64,000 bases of DNA from an uncultured Prevotella sp. (GCA_934202525.1 CAKPYB010000005.1:1-64000), one strand, 5' to 3'. Shown: positions 17,725-27,303, numbered from the stretch's first letter. The notes: generated by a model not told the origin, from the letters alone. Translations and numbers: made by a program.

Positions 17725-17997
17725 TTATGCCAAGTTTGAAATCTGGTCGATGATTTCGCTCATCTGCTTGTTGAAGTCGCCTATGAGCTTTTTATAATAT
17801 TCACCCTTCTTGATTCCCGGTTCCGGGTGAGACACGCGGCTGATGTAATCGCCGTTTATCATAACGATAGCTGAAAGAATGCCATCCACATCTTCCTGTG
17901 AAGGCTTACCATTATACAAAGATGCAGCTACTGTTTCGGCGAAAAGTTCGCTTGTAATGTAGTTGATCGTGCGCTTTAAATCTCTTTTATTAGCCAT
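17725..17997 (-). CDS. Conserved small helical protein of unknown function
   Basis: 90 residues (MANKRDLKRTINYITSELFA, then GKPSQEDVDGILSAIVMING and FNKQMSEIIDQISNLA). Looks like an all-alpha cytoplasmic protein of a type conserved in Bacteroidales; I know no function for it. It has its own -7 element (TATCTTTG, minus strand, 18039-18046) about 40 bases upstream, so it probably heads a minus-strand operon running through the acyltransferase towards ygiQ. Confidence 0.75.
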   Translation of the reverse strand: MANKRDLKRTINYITSELFAETVAASLYNGKPSQEDVDGILSAIVMINGDYISRVSHPEPGIKKGEYYKKLIGDFNKQMSEIIDQISNLA

Positions 17998-18038
17998 AAT
18001 TCTTTTCTCCTAATTAATGAATAATTAAAAATATCGCT

Positions 18039-18046
18039 CAAAGATA
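18039..18046 (-). promoter_or_regulatory. -7 promoter element of the minus-strand operon 17997 to 11694
   Basis: TATCTTTG on the minus strand matches TAnnTTTG; start of transcription would be near 18032, 35 bases before the ATG. Confidence 0.5.
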
Positions 18047-18116
18047 ATCATTTTCTTTGAAATAACATCATTTTTTGGGAAAAAATGTATCTATTAACGC
18101 ATTTTTAGCATTTTTC

Positions 18117-18148
18117 TTTCCGTATCTCGCAGAAAAGAGTTATTTTTG
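18117..18148 (+). promoter_or_regulatory. Promoter of pfp
   Basis: TATTTTTG (18141-18148) is a consensus -7 element; TTTC at 18117-18120, 20 bases upstream, is a near match to the -33 TTTG. The ATG follows at 18192. Confidence 0.6.
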
Positions 18149-18191
18149 CAGATGTTTTTGAAGTTTCAACTAATTAAAATAAAAACGAATT

Positions 18192-19841
18192 ATGGAAAAA
18201 AGTGCATTGCAGATTGCAAGAGCTGCTTATCAGCCAAAATTGCCTAAGGCTCTCCTGGGTCCAGTAAAGGCAGTTGAAGGTGCAGCAACACAGTCAGTAG
18301 GTAATCAGGATGAAATCAAGGCGTTGTTCCCTAACACTTATGGAATGCCTGTTATTACATTCGAGGCAGGTGAGGCTAAGGAACTTCCTGCTTTCAACGT
18401 AGGTGTTATCCTCTCTGGTGGTCAGGCTCCTGGCGGTCACAACGTGATTTCTGGTCTCTTCGACGGTGTGAAGTCTCTCAACCCAGCTAACAAGCTCTAT
18501 GGTTTCATCCTCGGTCCTGGTGGTCTCGTTGACCATAAGTACATGGAGATTACTTCTGAACTCATGGACGAATACCGCAATACTGGTGGTTTCGACATCA
18601 TCGGTTCCGGTCGTACCAAGCTTGAGAAGGAAGACCAGTTTGAGAAGGGTATTGAGATTCTTCGTGAACTCGGCATCAAGGCACTTGTCATCATCGGTGG
18701 TGACGACTCAAATACCAACGCTTGCGTTCTCGCAGAATACTATGCTGCCAAGAAGTATGGCGTACAGGTAATCGGTTGCCCTAAGACTATCGACGGCGAC
18801 TTGAAGAACGAGCAGATTGAGACTTCTTTCGGTTTCGATACAGCCTGCAAGACATATTCTGAGCTCATCGGTAACATCGAGCGTGACTGTAACTCAGCAC
18901 GTAAGTACTGGCACTTCATCAAGCTGATGGGTCGTTCAGCATCTCACATCGCTCTTGAGTGCGCTCTCCAGACTCAGCCAAACATCTGCTTGATTTCTGA
19001 GGAGGTAGAGGCTAAGGAAATGTCACTCGATGATGTTGTTACTTATATTGCAACTGCAGTAGCTAACCGTGCTGCTGAGGGCAACAACTTCGGTACTGTT
19101 CTCATCCCAGAGGGCCTGATCGAGTTCATCCCAGCTATCAAGAAGCTCATCGCAGAATTGAACGAGGTTCTTACAGACCCTGCAACAGGCGAGAGCCGTG
19201 AGTTTGCAAGTGCTGAGGAGCAGATTGCATTCGTTAAGGGTGCCATCGCTAAGGACAACCTCGCAGTATTGGAGTCTTTGCCAGCTGACGTAGCTCGCCA
19301 GCTTTGCCTCGACCGCGACCCTCACGGAAACGTACAGGTTTCTCTCATCGAGACAGAGAAGTTGCTTTCTCGCATGGTAGCTGAGAAGTTGGCTGCATGG
19401 AAGAAGGAAGGCAAGTTTGTTGGTAAGTTCTCTGCACAGCACCACTTCTTCGGTTACGAGGGACGTTGCGCAGCTCCTTCTAACTACGATGCTGACTACT
19501 GCTACTCACTCGGTTTCAACGCTTCACGCCTCATCGCTAACGGCAAGACCGGTTACATGTCAATCATCAAGAACACAACAGCTCCTGCAGCAGAGTGGAT
19601 TGCAGGTGGTGTGCCAATCACTATGATGATGAACATCGAGCGTCGTAATGGTGCTAACAAGCCAGTTATCCGCAAGGCTCTCGTTGAGCTGGATGGCGCT
19701 CCATTCAAGTTCTTCGCTTCTAAGCGCGATGAGTGGGCTAAGGAAACAGCTTACGTTTATCCAGGTCCTATCCAGTACTGGGGTCCTTCTGAGGTTTGCG
19801 ACCAGACCACAAAGACTCTCCAGTTGGAGCAGGCTAAGTAA
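18192..19841 (+). CDS. pfp: Diphosphate--fructose-6-phosphate 1-phosphotransferase
   Basis: 549 residues, the long PPi-dependent form. It phosphorylates fructose-6-phosphate with pyrophosphate in a reversible glycolytic step in the cytoplasm. Motifs: [17 protein letters not shown] (phosphate-binding), [11 protein letters not shown] where the Asp-Asp in GGDD marks PPi rather than ATP use, [10 protein letters not shown] with the catalytic Asp, and [19 protein letters not shown]. Codon use is strongly biased to a few codons, as expected for a highly expressed gene. The lysozyme gene begins 24 bases downstream. Confidence 0.97.
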   Translation: MEKSALQIARAAYQPKLPKALLGPVKAVEGAATQSVGNQDEIKALFPNTYGMPVITFEAGEAKELPAFNVGVILSGGQAPGGHNVISGLFDGVKSLNPANKLYGFILGPGGLVDHKYMEITSELMDEYRNTGGFDIIGSGRTKLEKEDQFEKGIEILRELGIKALVIIGGDDSNTNACVLAEYYAAKKYGVQVIGCPKTIDGDLKNEQIETSFGFDTACKTYSELIGNIERDCNSARKYWHFIKLMGRSASHIALECALQTQPNICLISEEVEAKEMSLDDVVTYIATAVANRAAEGNNFGTVLIPEGLIEFIPAIKKLIAELNEVLTDPATGESREFASAEEQIAFVKGAIAKDNLAVLESLPADVARQLCLDRDPHGNVQVSLIETEKLLSRMVAEKLAAWKKEGKFVGKFSAQHHFFGYEGRCAAPSNYDADYCYSLGFNASRLIANGKTGYMSIIKNTTAPAAEWIAGGVPITMMMNIERRNGANKPVIRKALVELDGAPFKFFASKRDEWAKETAYVYPGPIQYWGPSEVCDQTTKTLQLEQAK

Positions 19842-19865
19842 AAAATAGAATAAATATTTTTTTAT

Positions 19866-20759
19866 ATGTCAACAAGACGAACGGCTTCTTCACAGAAAAA
19901 GAGTGCCATGACGAGAAAGAAAACTCCTCGGCGTGGCGGCTCCCGTGGTAGAAGGCGTTCGTCTTCTTTTTTGCAACGCTATCCCCGTTGGGCGTGGTGG
20001 ATAGGCGGAACGGCGGTTATCGTGCTCTATGTCTTTCTGTTCTATCATTTCTTTGTAGGTCCAACTGGTTTCCGATGGCGTGCGCTTTATGGCGATGCTG
20101 AATATCCTGAAGGTTTCGAAATTCATGGAATCGACATTTCGCATTATCAGGGCAAGATAGACTGGGAACAGCTCAAGAATGCGATGATCAAGGGTTGTCC
20201 TGTGCGCTTCGTCATCATCAAGAGTACGGAAGGTTCTTCACGGTTGGATGAGAATTTCCGCGAGAACTTTAATCAGGCTCGCGATTTCGGTTTCATCCGG
20301 GGTGTTTATCATTTCTGGAGCAATAAGTCGACTGCCCGCGAACAGGCTTATTATTTCCTGGACCAGGTTCATCTTACGGATGGCGATTTGCCTCCGGTAC
20401 TGGATATCGAACATAAGCCGGCAGATAAGAGTGTGGAGGATTTCCAGCGTGATGTGCTTACCTGGCTGCATATTGTAGAGGATAAGTATCATGTTAAACC
20501 TATCATCTACACCTATTATAAATTCAAGGAGCAATATCTGAGTGCGCCTGTCTTCGAGGATTATCCTTACTGGATAGCCCACTATTATGTTGACAAGGTT
20601 CAGTATAAGGGCAAATGGAAGTTCTGGCAGCATACGGATGTGGGCAAGTTGCCGGGCATTAAGGGTTACGTAGATTTCAATATTTACAACGGCAGTTATT
20701 ATGAGCTCAAGCAGCTCTGCATAGGAAGCAATAATAACGAGAAGAAATTTATGGAATAA
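19866..20759 (+). CDS. Membrane-anchored GH25 family lysozyme
   Basis: 297 residues. A basic N-terminus (about 40 residues rich in Arg/Lys/Ser) precedes one membrane helix (44-63, WWIGGTAVIVLYVFLFYHFF), so the catalytic domain is held at the periplasmic face of the inner membrane. The GH25 domain starts with HGIDISHYQG (Asp90) and has the DxE pair in VLDIEHK (Asp180, Glu182), followed by PIIYTYY and YPYWIAHY. GH25 muramidases cleave the MurNAc-GlcNAc bond. A second, secreted GH25 is encoded at 48119. Its stop codon lies within the left arm of a terminator hairpin. Confidence 0.92.
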   Translation: MSTRRTASSQKKSAMTRKKTPRRGGSRGRRRSSSFLQRYPRWAWWIGGTAVIVLYVFLFYHFFVGPTGFRWRALYGDAEYPEGFEIHGIDISHYQGKIDWEQLKNAMIKGCPVRFVIIKSTEGSSRLDENFRENFNQARDFGFIRGVYHFWSNKSTAREQAYYFLDQVHLTDGDLPPVLDIEHKPADKSVEDFQRDVLTWLHIVEDKYHVKPIIYTYYKFKEQYLSAPVFEDYPYWIAHYYVDKVQYKGKWKFWQHTDVGKLPGIKGYVDFNIYNGSYYELKQLCIGSNNNEKKFME

Positions 20760-20800
20760 AGGTTGGATTTTTGGCAATATGCGAAAATCCAACCTTTATT
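20755..20800. terminator. Strong hairpin terminator overlapping the lysozyme stop codon
   Basis: AATAAAGGTTGGATTTT (20755-20771) pairs perfectly with AAAATCCAACCTTTATT (20784-20800). The TAA stop at 20757-20759 is inside the left arm. There is only a weak T-rich tail, on either strand, so function in both directions is likely but not certain. Confidence 0.7.
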
Positions 20801-20870
20801 CGTATGTTTTAATCTGATATTTCTGATTTCGGATTTTGGTATTGAACCTTTTAGAATCAGAAAAGAATCT

Positions 20871-21743
20871 TTATGAACCTAAGACAAGACAGGCCCAATT
20901 GTTGTCAATCTGTCTGTTTATTTCATGCATTCCCAGTTCTTCTGCTTTTTCCAGGAGCACAGGAATATCTTCTTCGTAGAAACCGCTCAGAACCAGGGTT
21001 CCGCCGATGTTCATCACGCTACGGAAAGCACGCATGTCGTCGAGGAGAATGTTGCGGTTGATGTTGGCAAGAACCAGGTCGAAAACGCCGCTGATGTGGT
21101 TGATTACCTGACTGTTGCCAAATAGCACTTCCATGTTTGTTACGCCGTTCAGCACGGCATTATGCTTGGCATTTTCCACGCTCCATTCGTCAATATCGTA
21201 GCCTACCACGTCTTTAGCGCCCAGTTTTGAGCAGGTGAGGGCAAGGATTCCCGTACCCGTTCCGCAATCCAGGACGCGCTTGGTTCTGATAGGCATGTGG
21301 AGCAGCTGGGAAATAATCATGCGTGTGGTTTCGTGGTTTCCGGTTCCGAACGCCAGTTTCGCCTCAATACCTATTTCTATCATGTCGGGTCTGTTGCTCG
21401 TATCGGGATAGAGTTCGGGATGTTTAGCGTCGTAAATCACCACCTGATTGTCCACATAAATTGGTTCGAATCCCTGTTCTTCCCATTCCTGGTTCCAATC
21501 CTTATCTTCTGCATCTTTCACCTCGTAGGTAATTTTCGTATCCTCAATAGGGAAATCGGCAATATATGCATCAAGCATCTCCTTGTCGAAGAGTTCTTTC
21601 TGCACATACGCTTCCAGTCCGGTTTCTGTTTCTTCAAAAGATTCGAATCCGGCTTCGGCTGCTCCATCTGCAAGCAGATCCTGACAGGCCTGCATTAAGT
21701 CGGCAGTCGTTTCAATAGTGAATGTTGCTACTAAATATTTCAT
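20871..21743 (-). CDS. prmA: Ribosomal protein L11 methyltransferase
   Basis: 290 residues. N-terminal substrate-recognition domain (1-110, FTIETTADLMQACQDLLADG and PIEDTKITYEVKDAEDKDWN) and a class I SAM methyltransferase domain with KLAFGTGNHETTRM, VLDCGTGTGILAL (motif I) and LVLANINRNILL (motif IV-like, NxN). This is the usual PrmA layout for trimethylation of ribosomal protein L11. A -7 element TAATTTTG on the minus strand (21820-21827) lies about 75 bases upstream. Confidence 0.95.
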   Translation of the reverse strand: MKYLVATFTIETTADLMQACQDLLADGAAEAGFESFEETETGLEAYVQKELFDKEMLDAYIADFPIEDTKITYEVKDAEDKDWNQEWEEQGFEPIYVDNQVVIYDAKHPELYPDTSNRPDMIEIGIEAKLAFGTGNHETTRMIISQLLHMPIRTKRVLDCGTGTGILALTCSKLGAKDVVGYDIDEWSVENAKHNAVLNGVTNMEVLFGNSQVINHISGVFDLVLANINRNILLDDMRAFRSVMNIGGTLVLSGFYEEDIPVLLEKAEELGMHEINRQIDNNWACLVLGS

Positions 21744-21819
21744 ATTTAATTTGTATTAATTTCTTGTCTAAAAATGCCTTCGAATGTTCAAAAAAGCTAG
21801 ATTTATTTTAAATCTTCTG

Positions 21820-21827
21820 CAAAATTA
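21820..21827 (-). promoter_or_regulatory. -7 promoter element of prmA
   Basis: TAATTTTG on the minus strand, consensus TAnnTTTG; no convincing -33 box. Confidence 0.45.
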
Positions 21828-21870
21828 TAAAAAAATAGGGGAAAACCTACAATAATTTAGGGAAATTCTG

Positions 21871-21878
21871 TATTTTTG
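21871..21878 (+). promoter_or_regulatory. -7 promoter element of the Trp/Tyr/Gly-rich protein gene
   Basis: TATTTTTG on the plus strand. The leader to the ATG at 22027 would be about 140 nt, long enough for regulation; I see no named riboswitch in it. Confidence 0.45.
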
Positions 21879-22026
21879 CATAAAGATAAGCAATATTTTT
21901 GCATCCAGATTATTATATAATCAGAAAAAGGCTCTTTCGGGAGACTTCTTCCTGATGATTTAAGATGATTCGGGAAGAGAAAAATGAAGAAAGAAAAAGA
22001 GAAAAAATAAATAGGAGAACAGAAAT

Positions 22027-23019
22027 ATGAAAAGAAAGTATCTTCTTGCAGTCCTTATCGCAACTGCGATGCCATTCACCTCGATGGCACAGGACGATGA
22101 CCTCTACTTCAATCCGAAGAAGGAGGCCAAGGAAAAGGCTGAGAAACGGGCTCAACTCCAGCGCCAGTATGCTGAGCAGCGGGCTCGTAGAGATAGTATT
22201 TACCGTCTGTTTTGGAGCGGAAGCAACCGTTCGGTAGATGAATACAACCGTGGCGGAAGAATCTTCAGCCATTATGAGAATGTAGGGAAAGATTCCCTGG
22301 GCAACGACATCATCCTGTTCCATGTGGGTAAGGGTGTGGCGCCTGACAGCATTTATGATGATGCTTACTTCGCCCAGAAGTATGCTGACAGGGATGAGGA
22401 TTTCGTCCGCACGCGCGAGATGAGCCGTTGGGATGGCTTCTATGATCCGTGGTTCTACGATTATTATGGTTACGGTCCTTACTATTGGCGCAGCCGCATG
22501 TGGGGCTGGCACAATCCATGGCGCTACGGCTATTATGCCGGCTGGTATGATCCTTGGTTCGACCCTTGGTACGATCCATGGTATTATGGCTATTGCGGAT
22601 GGTATGGTGGCTGGTACGACCCTTGGTATTATGGCTGGGGCGGCTACTACAATCCTTGGTATTGGGGCGGTCCGATATACGGACATGTAAGTTATGGCGG
22701 ACGTAATTCGGGCGGTTACGCCGGAAGCAGAACTTACCGTTATAATGGCGATAAAGGCTATGCTGGCAACAGTACTTACCAGAGCAACAGAAACCGTAAT
22801 TTCGGCGGTCGCATAAACGATAACGGCCGTTACAATAACGTTCGAAACAACAATAATAATACCAACAACTTCGACCGCAGCAACTTCGGTGGATTCGGAA
22901 ACCGTAGTGGAGCAAGCTTCGGAGGCGGAACGCATTCCGGTGGAAGCTTTGGCGGCGGAGGAGGTAGCTTCGGAGGCGGCAGCCGTTCTGGTGGCGGCGG
23001 CTTTGGTGGAAGAAGATAG
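22027..23019 (+). CDS. Secreted low-complexity Trp/Tyr/Gly-rich protein
   Basis: 330 residues with a signal peptide (MKRKYLLAVLIATAMPFTSMA). Residues 25-60 are a charged helix (KKEAKEKAEKRAQLQRQYAE), 60-140 a soluble acidic region, and 140-230 an aromatic tract with WYDPW/WYDPWY repeats separated by Gly-Tyr runs. The last 100 residues are Gly/Ser/Asn/Arg-rich, ending in repeats like SGGSFGGGG and GGFGGRR. I do not recognise a family. The make-up suggests a surface or periplasmic structural or adhesive protein. The next gene, an outer-membrane porin, is 137 bases downstream. Confidence 0.8.
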   Translation: MKRKYLLAVLIATAMPFTSMAQDDDLYFNPKKEAKEKAEKRAQLQRQYAEQRARRDSIYRLFWSGSNRSVDEYNRGGRIFSHYENVGKDSLGNDIILFHVGKGVAPDSIYDDAYFAQKYADRDEDFVRTREMSRWDGFYDPWFYDYYGYGPYYWRSRMWGWHNPWRYGYYAGWYDPWFDPWYDPWYYGYCGWYGGWYDPWYYGWGGYYNPWYWGGPIYGHVSYGGRNSGGYAGSRTYRYNGDKGYAGNSTYQSNRNRNFGGRINDNGRYNNVRNNNNNTNNFDRSNFGGFGNRSGASFGGGTHSGGSFGGGGGSFGGGSRSGGGGFGGRR

Positions 23020-23156
23020 TCGCTTTTAAAGTTTAAAGTTAATAGTTTATAGTTAATAGCTAGGGCTTTGTTCTGAGGATGAAGACATTTTTCGAAAAAT
23101 GAAGAGGTTTATCAGAAAATGAAGCCTTTAAGAATTAAGTGAAGAATTAAGAGATT

Positions 23157-24755
23157 ATGAAGAATTTAAAATATTTATTCCTGGCTTCTTTGGGACTCAT
23201 GTCAGCCCCAATGTTGGCTCAGGAAACTTATCAGGATACTAAGTTTGCAGAGAATTCCCTTACGGGAACTGCACGCTATGTAGGTATGGGTGGAGCTATG
23301 GAAGCCTTGGGCGCAGATATTTCTACCATCTCCAGCAACCCTGCCGGTATTGGTCTGTTCAGAAAGAGCATGGCCAGTCTATCGGCTGGCGTTGTGGCTC
23401 AGCCTGGAGCTGATACAGAACTCAACTTCGATAAGACTCCGTTCGGCTTCGACGGAAAGAAATCGGTTCCTAGTTTCGACCAGATCGGTTTCGTATGGGC
23501 TGCTACAAATAGAGATTCGAATGTAAAGCTCAACTTCGGTTTCAACTACCACAAGAGCACCAATTTCTCTCAGATTCTTTCTGCAGCCAATTTCCTCAAC
23601 GGAGCATCTCAAACCAAATGGGCTTCTGCAAAAACGGCTTACGCTAAAGAGTTGGATGAGAAACATGGTAAAGATGCAGGCGATCAGGTTTGGAATGCGG
23701 TAGACGCTAACTATAATGCGTTGATGGGCAAAGACGAGGATGGAAACCAAATGACCTACGATGGCCGTTCTTTCCTTTTTGGCCAGTATCAGAAGGGCTA
23801 CATAGGCGAATATGATTTCAATATTAGCGTGGGCTTCAACGATCGCGTATGGGTAGGTTTTACCTTGGGCATTCATGATGTTCATTACCGTAATAATTCT
23901 GTTTATACAGAAAATTATGTTGCCGATAAGGAGGCTTACGGAACAGCTTGGGAAAGCCAGCGCATCACGGGTACCGGTTATGATGCAAAACTGGGTGTTA
24001 TCTTCCGTCCGGTAGAAGATTCTCCTTTCCGTATTGGTGCTTACGTCAATTCGCCTGTATTCTATGATTTGTCGATGGATGGAACAGCTGATCTTGAACT
24101 CGTTGACAAGAACATAACAGACGAAAACGGCAATTATGCTGAGGCTAGCAATACGAACAGTTCCAGCCTCGATTATCGTCTGAACACGGCTTGGAAGACT
24201 GGTATCAGTTTGGGTCACACCATTGGCGGCAATCTTGCTCTGGGCGCTACTTACGAGTATGCATGGTACAATCACATGGATAATCGTGTGAAGGATGGCG
24301 GTTATTATGATGGTTATTGGGATGAATATTATGAAACCAGTTCTAGCGATGAAGTCATGAATGACCACACCAAGCAGTCGTTGCAAGGCGTGAGCACGCT
24401 TAAACTGGGTCTGGAATATAAGCCGATTAATATGTTGGCGCTCCGTTTGGGTTACAATTACGTTTCTCCGATGTTTAAGGAGAGCGCAGACCGCGACCAG
24501 ACCATTCCTTCTCAGGGAACAATCTACGCCACTTCTACAGATTACACCAACTGGAAGGCGACTAACCGATTTACGGCCGGCGTAGGTTTCAACTACGAGA
24601 AGCTTTCTGTTGATGTGGCTTACCAGTACAGCTGTCAGAATGGCGACTTCTATCCATTTGCTGCTTGGGAGAGCCTTGGTGCGAATGCAGCTCCTGTAAC
24701 CAAGGTCGACAACAAGCGCCATCAGTTGCTGATGACCATTGGCTATAAGTTCTAA
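23157..24755 (+). CDS. OmpP1/FadL-family outer-membrane protein
   Basis: 532 residues with a signal peptide (MKNLKYLFLASLGLMSAPMLA). The start of the mature part, GTARYVGMGGAMEALGADIS followed by TISSNPAGIGLF, is the typical N-terminal plug of FadL/PorV-like barrels in Bacteroidetes, and the rest alternates in barrel strands ending in aromatic Phe (LLMTIGYKF). FadL-type proteins let hydrophobic compounds cross the outer membrane. The substrate is unknown; some homologues are called hemin receptors, without support visible here. Confidence 0.85.
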   Translation: MKNLKYLFLASLGLMSAPMLAQETYQDTKFAENSLTGTARYVGMGGAMEALGADISTISSNPAGIGLFRKSMASLSAGVVAQPGADTELNFDKTPFGFDGKKSVPSFDQIGFVWAATNRDSNVKLNFGFNYHKSTNFSQILSAANFLNGASQTKWASAKTAYAKELDEKHGKDAGDQVWNAVDANYNALMGKDEDGNQMTYDGRSFLFGQYQKGYIGEYDFNISVGFNDRVWVGFTLGIHDVHYRNNSVYTENYVADKEAYGTAWESQRITGTGYDAKLGVIFRPVEDSPFRIGAYVNSPVFYDLSMDGTADLELVDKNITDENGNYAEASNTNSSSLDYRLNTAWKTGISLGHTIGGNLALGATYEYAWYNHMDNRVKDGGYYDGYWDEYYETSSSDEVMNDHTKQSLQGVSTLKLGLEYKPINMLALRLGYNYVSPMFKESADRDQTIPSQGTIYATSTDYTNWKATNRFTAGVGFNYEKLSVDVAYQYSCQNGDFYPFAAWESLGANAAPVTKVDNKRHQLLMTIGYKF

Positions 24756-24840
24756 AATGTGAAGGTAGGGGAGTTATTGATTAAATAATGTGAAATCCCT
24801 AAGAAAATGCCCGTTTTTAGAAAAAAAGTTGGGAAAAAGT

Positions 24841-24872
24841 TTGGTGGTTTCATATAAAAACCCTACCTTTGC
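24841..24872 (+). promoter_or_regulatory. Consensus promoter with no gene downstream
   Basis: TTTG (24841-24844), 20-base spacer, TACCTTTG (24865-24872). It is a full consensus promoter, and the next annotated gene on the plus strand is 3 kb away, behind a terminator. Confidence 0.7.
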
Positions 24873-24879
24873 AATCAAG

Positions 24880-25026
24880 AAGTCGAGATGATTTCGTGTC
24901 ATAGGTTAGATTTAGGTTGAGATGCTGATGTATCTCATTCTCTTAAAAATATTAGTTTTTTTAGTGGTTAATTTAGTTTTAGTAAGTATGTTTAGGGTCT
25001 GTTGTGAAACAGGCCCTATTTTTTTT
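24880..25026 (+). ncRNA. Candidate small RNA
   Basis: A consensus promoter (24841-24872) and an intrinsic terminator (24994-25026) bound a transcript of about 147 nt in a 440-base gap between a porin gene and dsbD. A short frame from the ATG at 24922 would encode a very hydrophobic peptide (MLMYLILLKILVFLVVNLVL) before running through the terminator, so a small membrane peptide is the alternative. I cannot assign it to a known RNA family. Confidence 0.4.
24994..25026 (+). terminator. Intrinsic terminator of the candidate small RNA
   Basis: AGGGTCTGTT (24994-25003), loop GTGA, AACAGGCCCT (25008-25017; one G-U pair), then A and eight T. Confidence 0.8.
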
Positions 25027-25036
25027 GTGCTTTCGC

Positions 25037-25085
25037 AAAAAAAATCCCCCAACAGGATGGCTTGGAAACCATTACCTGTCGGGGG
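25037..25085 (-). terminator. Intrinsic terminator of dsbD
   Basis: On the minus strand CCCCCGACAGG pairs with CCTGTTGGGGG around a shorter inner stem (plus-strand arms 25046-25060 and 25069-25085), followed by eight T (plus-strand A-run at 25037-25044). It lies about 110 bases beyond the dsbD stop. Confidence 0.8.
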
Positions 25086-25195
25086 AAGTATTAATCCTAA
25101 ATAAATCTACCTTGAATTAACTAACCTAATGAAATTATCCTTCATAAATCTACTTAAAGAACTAATACTGGCCTTATTTGAACTATTAAATCATA

Positions 25196-27280
25196 CTATT
25201 TGTTTCTGTAATTATCCAGACCCTTGTTCAGGAAGTCGAGATAAGCACTAACATCTTCTTTGAAACTGAAGGCTGCTGCAAGAGGATTACCATCGTTGTC
25301 AATAGCCACATAGAATGGCTGGGCGTTGGCTCCAAACTTGCTTGCCTGCAGATAACTCCACTTGTCGCCAACGGTACGCAGGGTGCGCTTCTCGCCATTA
25401 AACGTTACCTCCATAGGCGCAGGAAGAGGAGTCTTGTCATCAACATAAAGTGAGATGAGAACATAATCCTTTGTCAGCTTGTCGGCAACCGATGGATCTG
25501 TCCATACAGAAGCCTCCATCTTGCGGCAGTTTACACAACCATAACCCGTGAAATCAAGCAATACCGGTTTGCCGGAAGCCTTGGCAGCAGCCATTCCCAA
25601 CTCATAATCCTTGTAAGCAGGCTCTACGGTCTTAGTGTTGAGGTTGAAGTCCTGTGTATTAATAGGTGGAGCAAATGCGCTCACAGCCTTGCAAGGAGCA
25701 CCCCAGAGACCTGGAATCATGTAAACCGAGAATGCCAAAGAACAAAGACCCAACATGATGCAGGCTACAGGCATAGGCTTGTTGATGTCGCCCCCGATTG
25801 CATCAACCTGGAACTTCAGCTTGCCGATGAGATAGAGACCCAACAGGCCGAATATGACAATCCAGAGAGAGAGGAAAACCTCGCGGTCCATAATGTGCCA
25901 GCCGTAAGCCAGATCGGCTACAGAGAGGAACTTCAGAGAGAACGCAAGTTCGATAAAGCCGAGCACAATCTTGATGGTCTCCATCCAGGAACCCGACTTA
26001 GGAGCTGACTTCAACCATGATGGGAAGAGGGCGAAGAGGGTGAATGGAAGCGCCAGAGCAAGCGCGAAACCGAACATTCCCACGGTAGGAGCGAGCCAGT
26101 CGCCGGAAGTAACGGTCTGAACCAGCAGCAAACCGATAATAGGAGCTGTACATGAGAAGCTGACCAATACCAGGGTGAAAGCCATCAGGAAGATAGAAAT
26201 CAGACCCGTGGTGCTGGAAGCCTTGTTGTCTACCGCATTTCCCCAACTGTCAGGCAATTTGATTTCGAACCAACCGAAGAACGAGAAGGCGAAAACGGCA
26301 AGCAAGAGGAAGAGGATGATGTTGAATACGGCACTTGTGCTGAGCGCATTCAGGGTGCTAGGACCTGCGATGGCTGTTACGGCAAGACCCAGAACCAGAT
26401 AGATGACTACGATGCTCAAACCATAAGTAATCGCATCGCGGATACCTTTCTTCTTATCGTTCTTAGCACGCTTCAGGAAGAAACTTACGGTCATCGGGAT
26501 GATAGGCCAGATGCAAGGCATGACGAGCGCAAGCAGACCGCCCACGAAACCGATAAAGAAGATGTAGAAGAGCGAATGATTGGCGATGTCGTTAGCTCCG
26601 CCAAAAGCCTGAAGTTCTTTAACAATCGGTTTCCATAAGTCCTTGACATTCAAATCTTCCATAGCAGATGCTAAAGCTGCAGAATCTACTGGCAGGGTAG
26701 CGCTATCTGTCTGAGTCAGGGCTGCAACCTTAGCCAGCGAATCTGCCTTCATTTTGGCTGCAAGAGCAGGATCAATCGCCTTCGCATTCAGAGCATCTTT
26801 TGCTCCAGCTGCAGGAGTATCAACGGCAGGTGATTTGCCACTCTGCTTAAAACCAGCCTCGCTAGGTGGCAGACAGTTCTGGTCGTTGCAGGCACCATAT
26901 TCCAGATAAGCATCAATATGATAATTTGGTTGGGTAAACTTCACCTTCTGTACAAAGGTAACGCTACCCTCAAAATAACGGAGTTTCATCTCGAAGAGAG
27001 GGTCGAACTTTGCAATTTCTCTGCCGCGTGGCTGAAGTTTGCCTACGAGTTCAGCTCCTTCAAGCTTGTTTACGTTGAACGAAGCAGAAATAGGGCCGTC
27101 GCCACCCAAACCGGTAGAATAGACGTGCCATCCCGGTTGGATTTTTCCGCTAAACACGATTTCGGCTACAGCACTTCCGTCTGTTTTCAGCGAACTGGTG
27201 AACTTCACAGGGTTCATCATCTGCGCCTGAGCCAACATTACTACGAGGAGTAATTGAAAGATTAAAAATACTTTTTTCAT
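25196..27280 (-). CDS. dsbD: Thiol:disulfide interchange protein DsbD-like (CcdA/thioredoxin fusion)
   Basis: 694 residues. Signal peptide (MKKVFLIFQLLLVVMLAQA), N-terminal DsbD alpha-like domain (about 25-150, with the CNDQNCLPP cysteines), a CcdA/DsbD eight-helix membrane domain (about 230-530; LVMPCIWPIIPMTVSFFLKR and FSCTAPIIGLL hold the two conserved Cys) and a C-terminal thioredoxin domain with TGYGCVNCRKME (Cys582, Cys585). This chain passes electrons from cytoplasmic thioredoxin to periplasmic proteins. A -7 element (TAACTTTG, minus strand, 27304-27311) is just upstream of the ATG. Confidence 0.95.
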   Translation of the reverse strand: MKKVFLIFQLLLVVMLAQAQMMNPVKFTSSLKTDGSAVAEIVFSGKIQPGWHVYSTGLGGDGPISASFNVNKLEGAELVGKLQPRGREIAKFDPLFEMKLRYFEGSVTFVQKVKFTQPNYHIDAYLEYGACNDQNCLPPSEAGFKQSGKSPAVDTPAAGAKDALNAKAIDPALAAKMKADSLAKVAALTQTDSATLPVDSAALASAMEDLNVKDLWKPIVKELQAFGGANDIANHSLFYIFFIGFVGGLLALVMPCIWPIIPMTVSFFLKRAKNDKKKGIRDAITYGLSIVVIYLVLGLAVTAIAGPSTLNALSTSAVFNIILFLLLAVFAFSFFGWFEIKLPDSWGNAVDNKASSTTGLISIFLMAFTLVLVSFSCTAPIIGLLLVQTVTSGDWLAPTVGMFGFALALALPFTLFALFPSWLKSAPKSGSWMETIKIVLGFIELAFSLKFLSVADLAYGWHIMDREVFLSLWIVIFGLLGLYLIGKLKFQVDAIGGDINKPMPVACIMLGLCSLAFSVYMIPGLWGAPCKAVSAFAPPINTQDFNLNTKTVEPAYKDYELGMAAAKASGKPVLLDFTGYGCVNCRKMEASVWTDPSVADKLTKDYVLISLYVDDKTPLPAPMEVTFNGEKRTLRTVGDKWSYLQASKFGANAQPFYVAIDNDGNPLAAAFSFKEDVSAYLDFLNKGLDNYRNK

Positions 27281-27303
27281 TTCTATTTTTTAATTTTATG
27301 TTG

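Noticed and set aside
21913-22935. Long minus-strand open frame (340 codons) opposite the Trp/Tyr/Gly-rich gene
   Set aside because: Ala/Ile/Val/Thr-rich low complexity that mirrors the Gly-rich plus-strand codons; the plus frame has a signal peptide and promoter.
23379-24722. Minus-strand open frame of 447 codons
   Set aside because: Antisense to the FadL-type porin gene; composition typical of a shadow frame.
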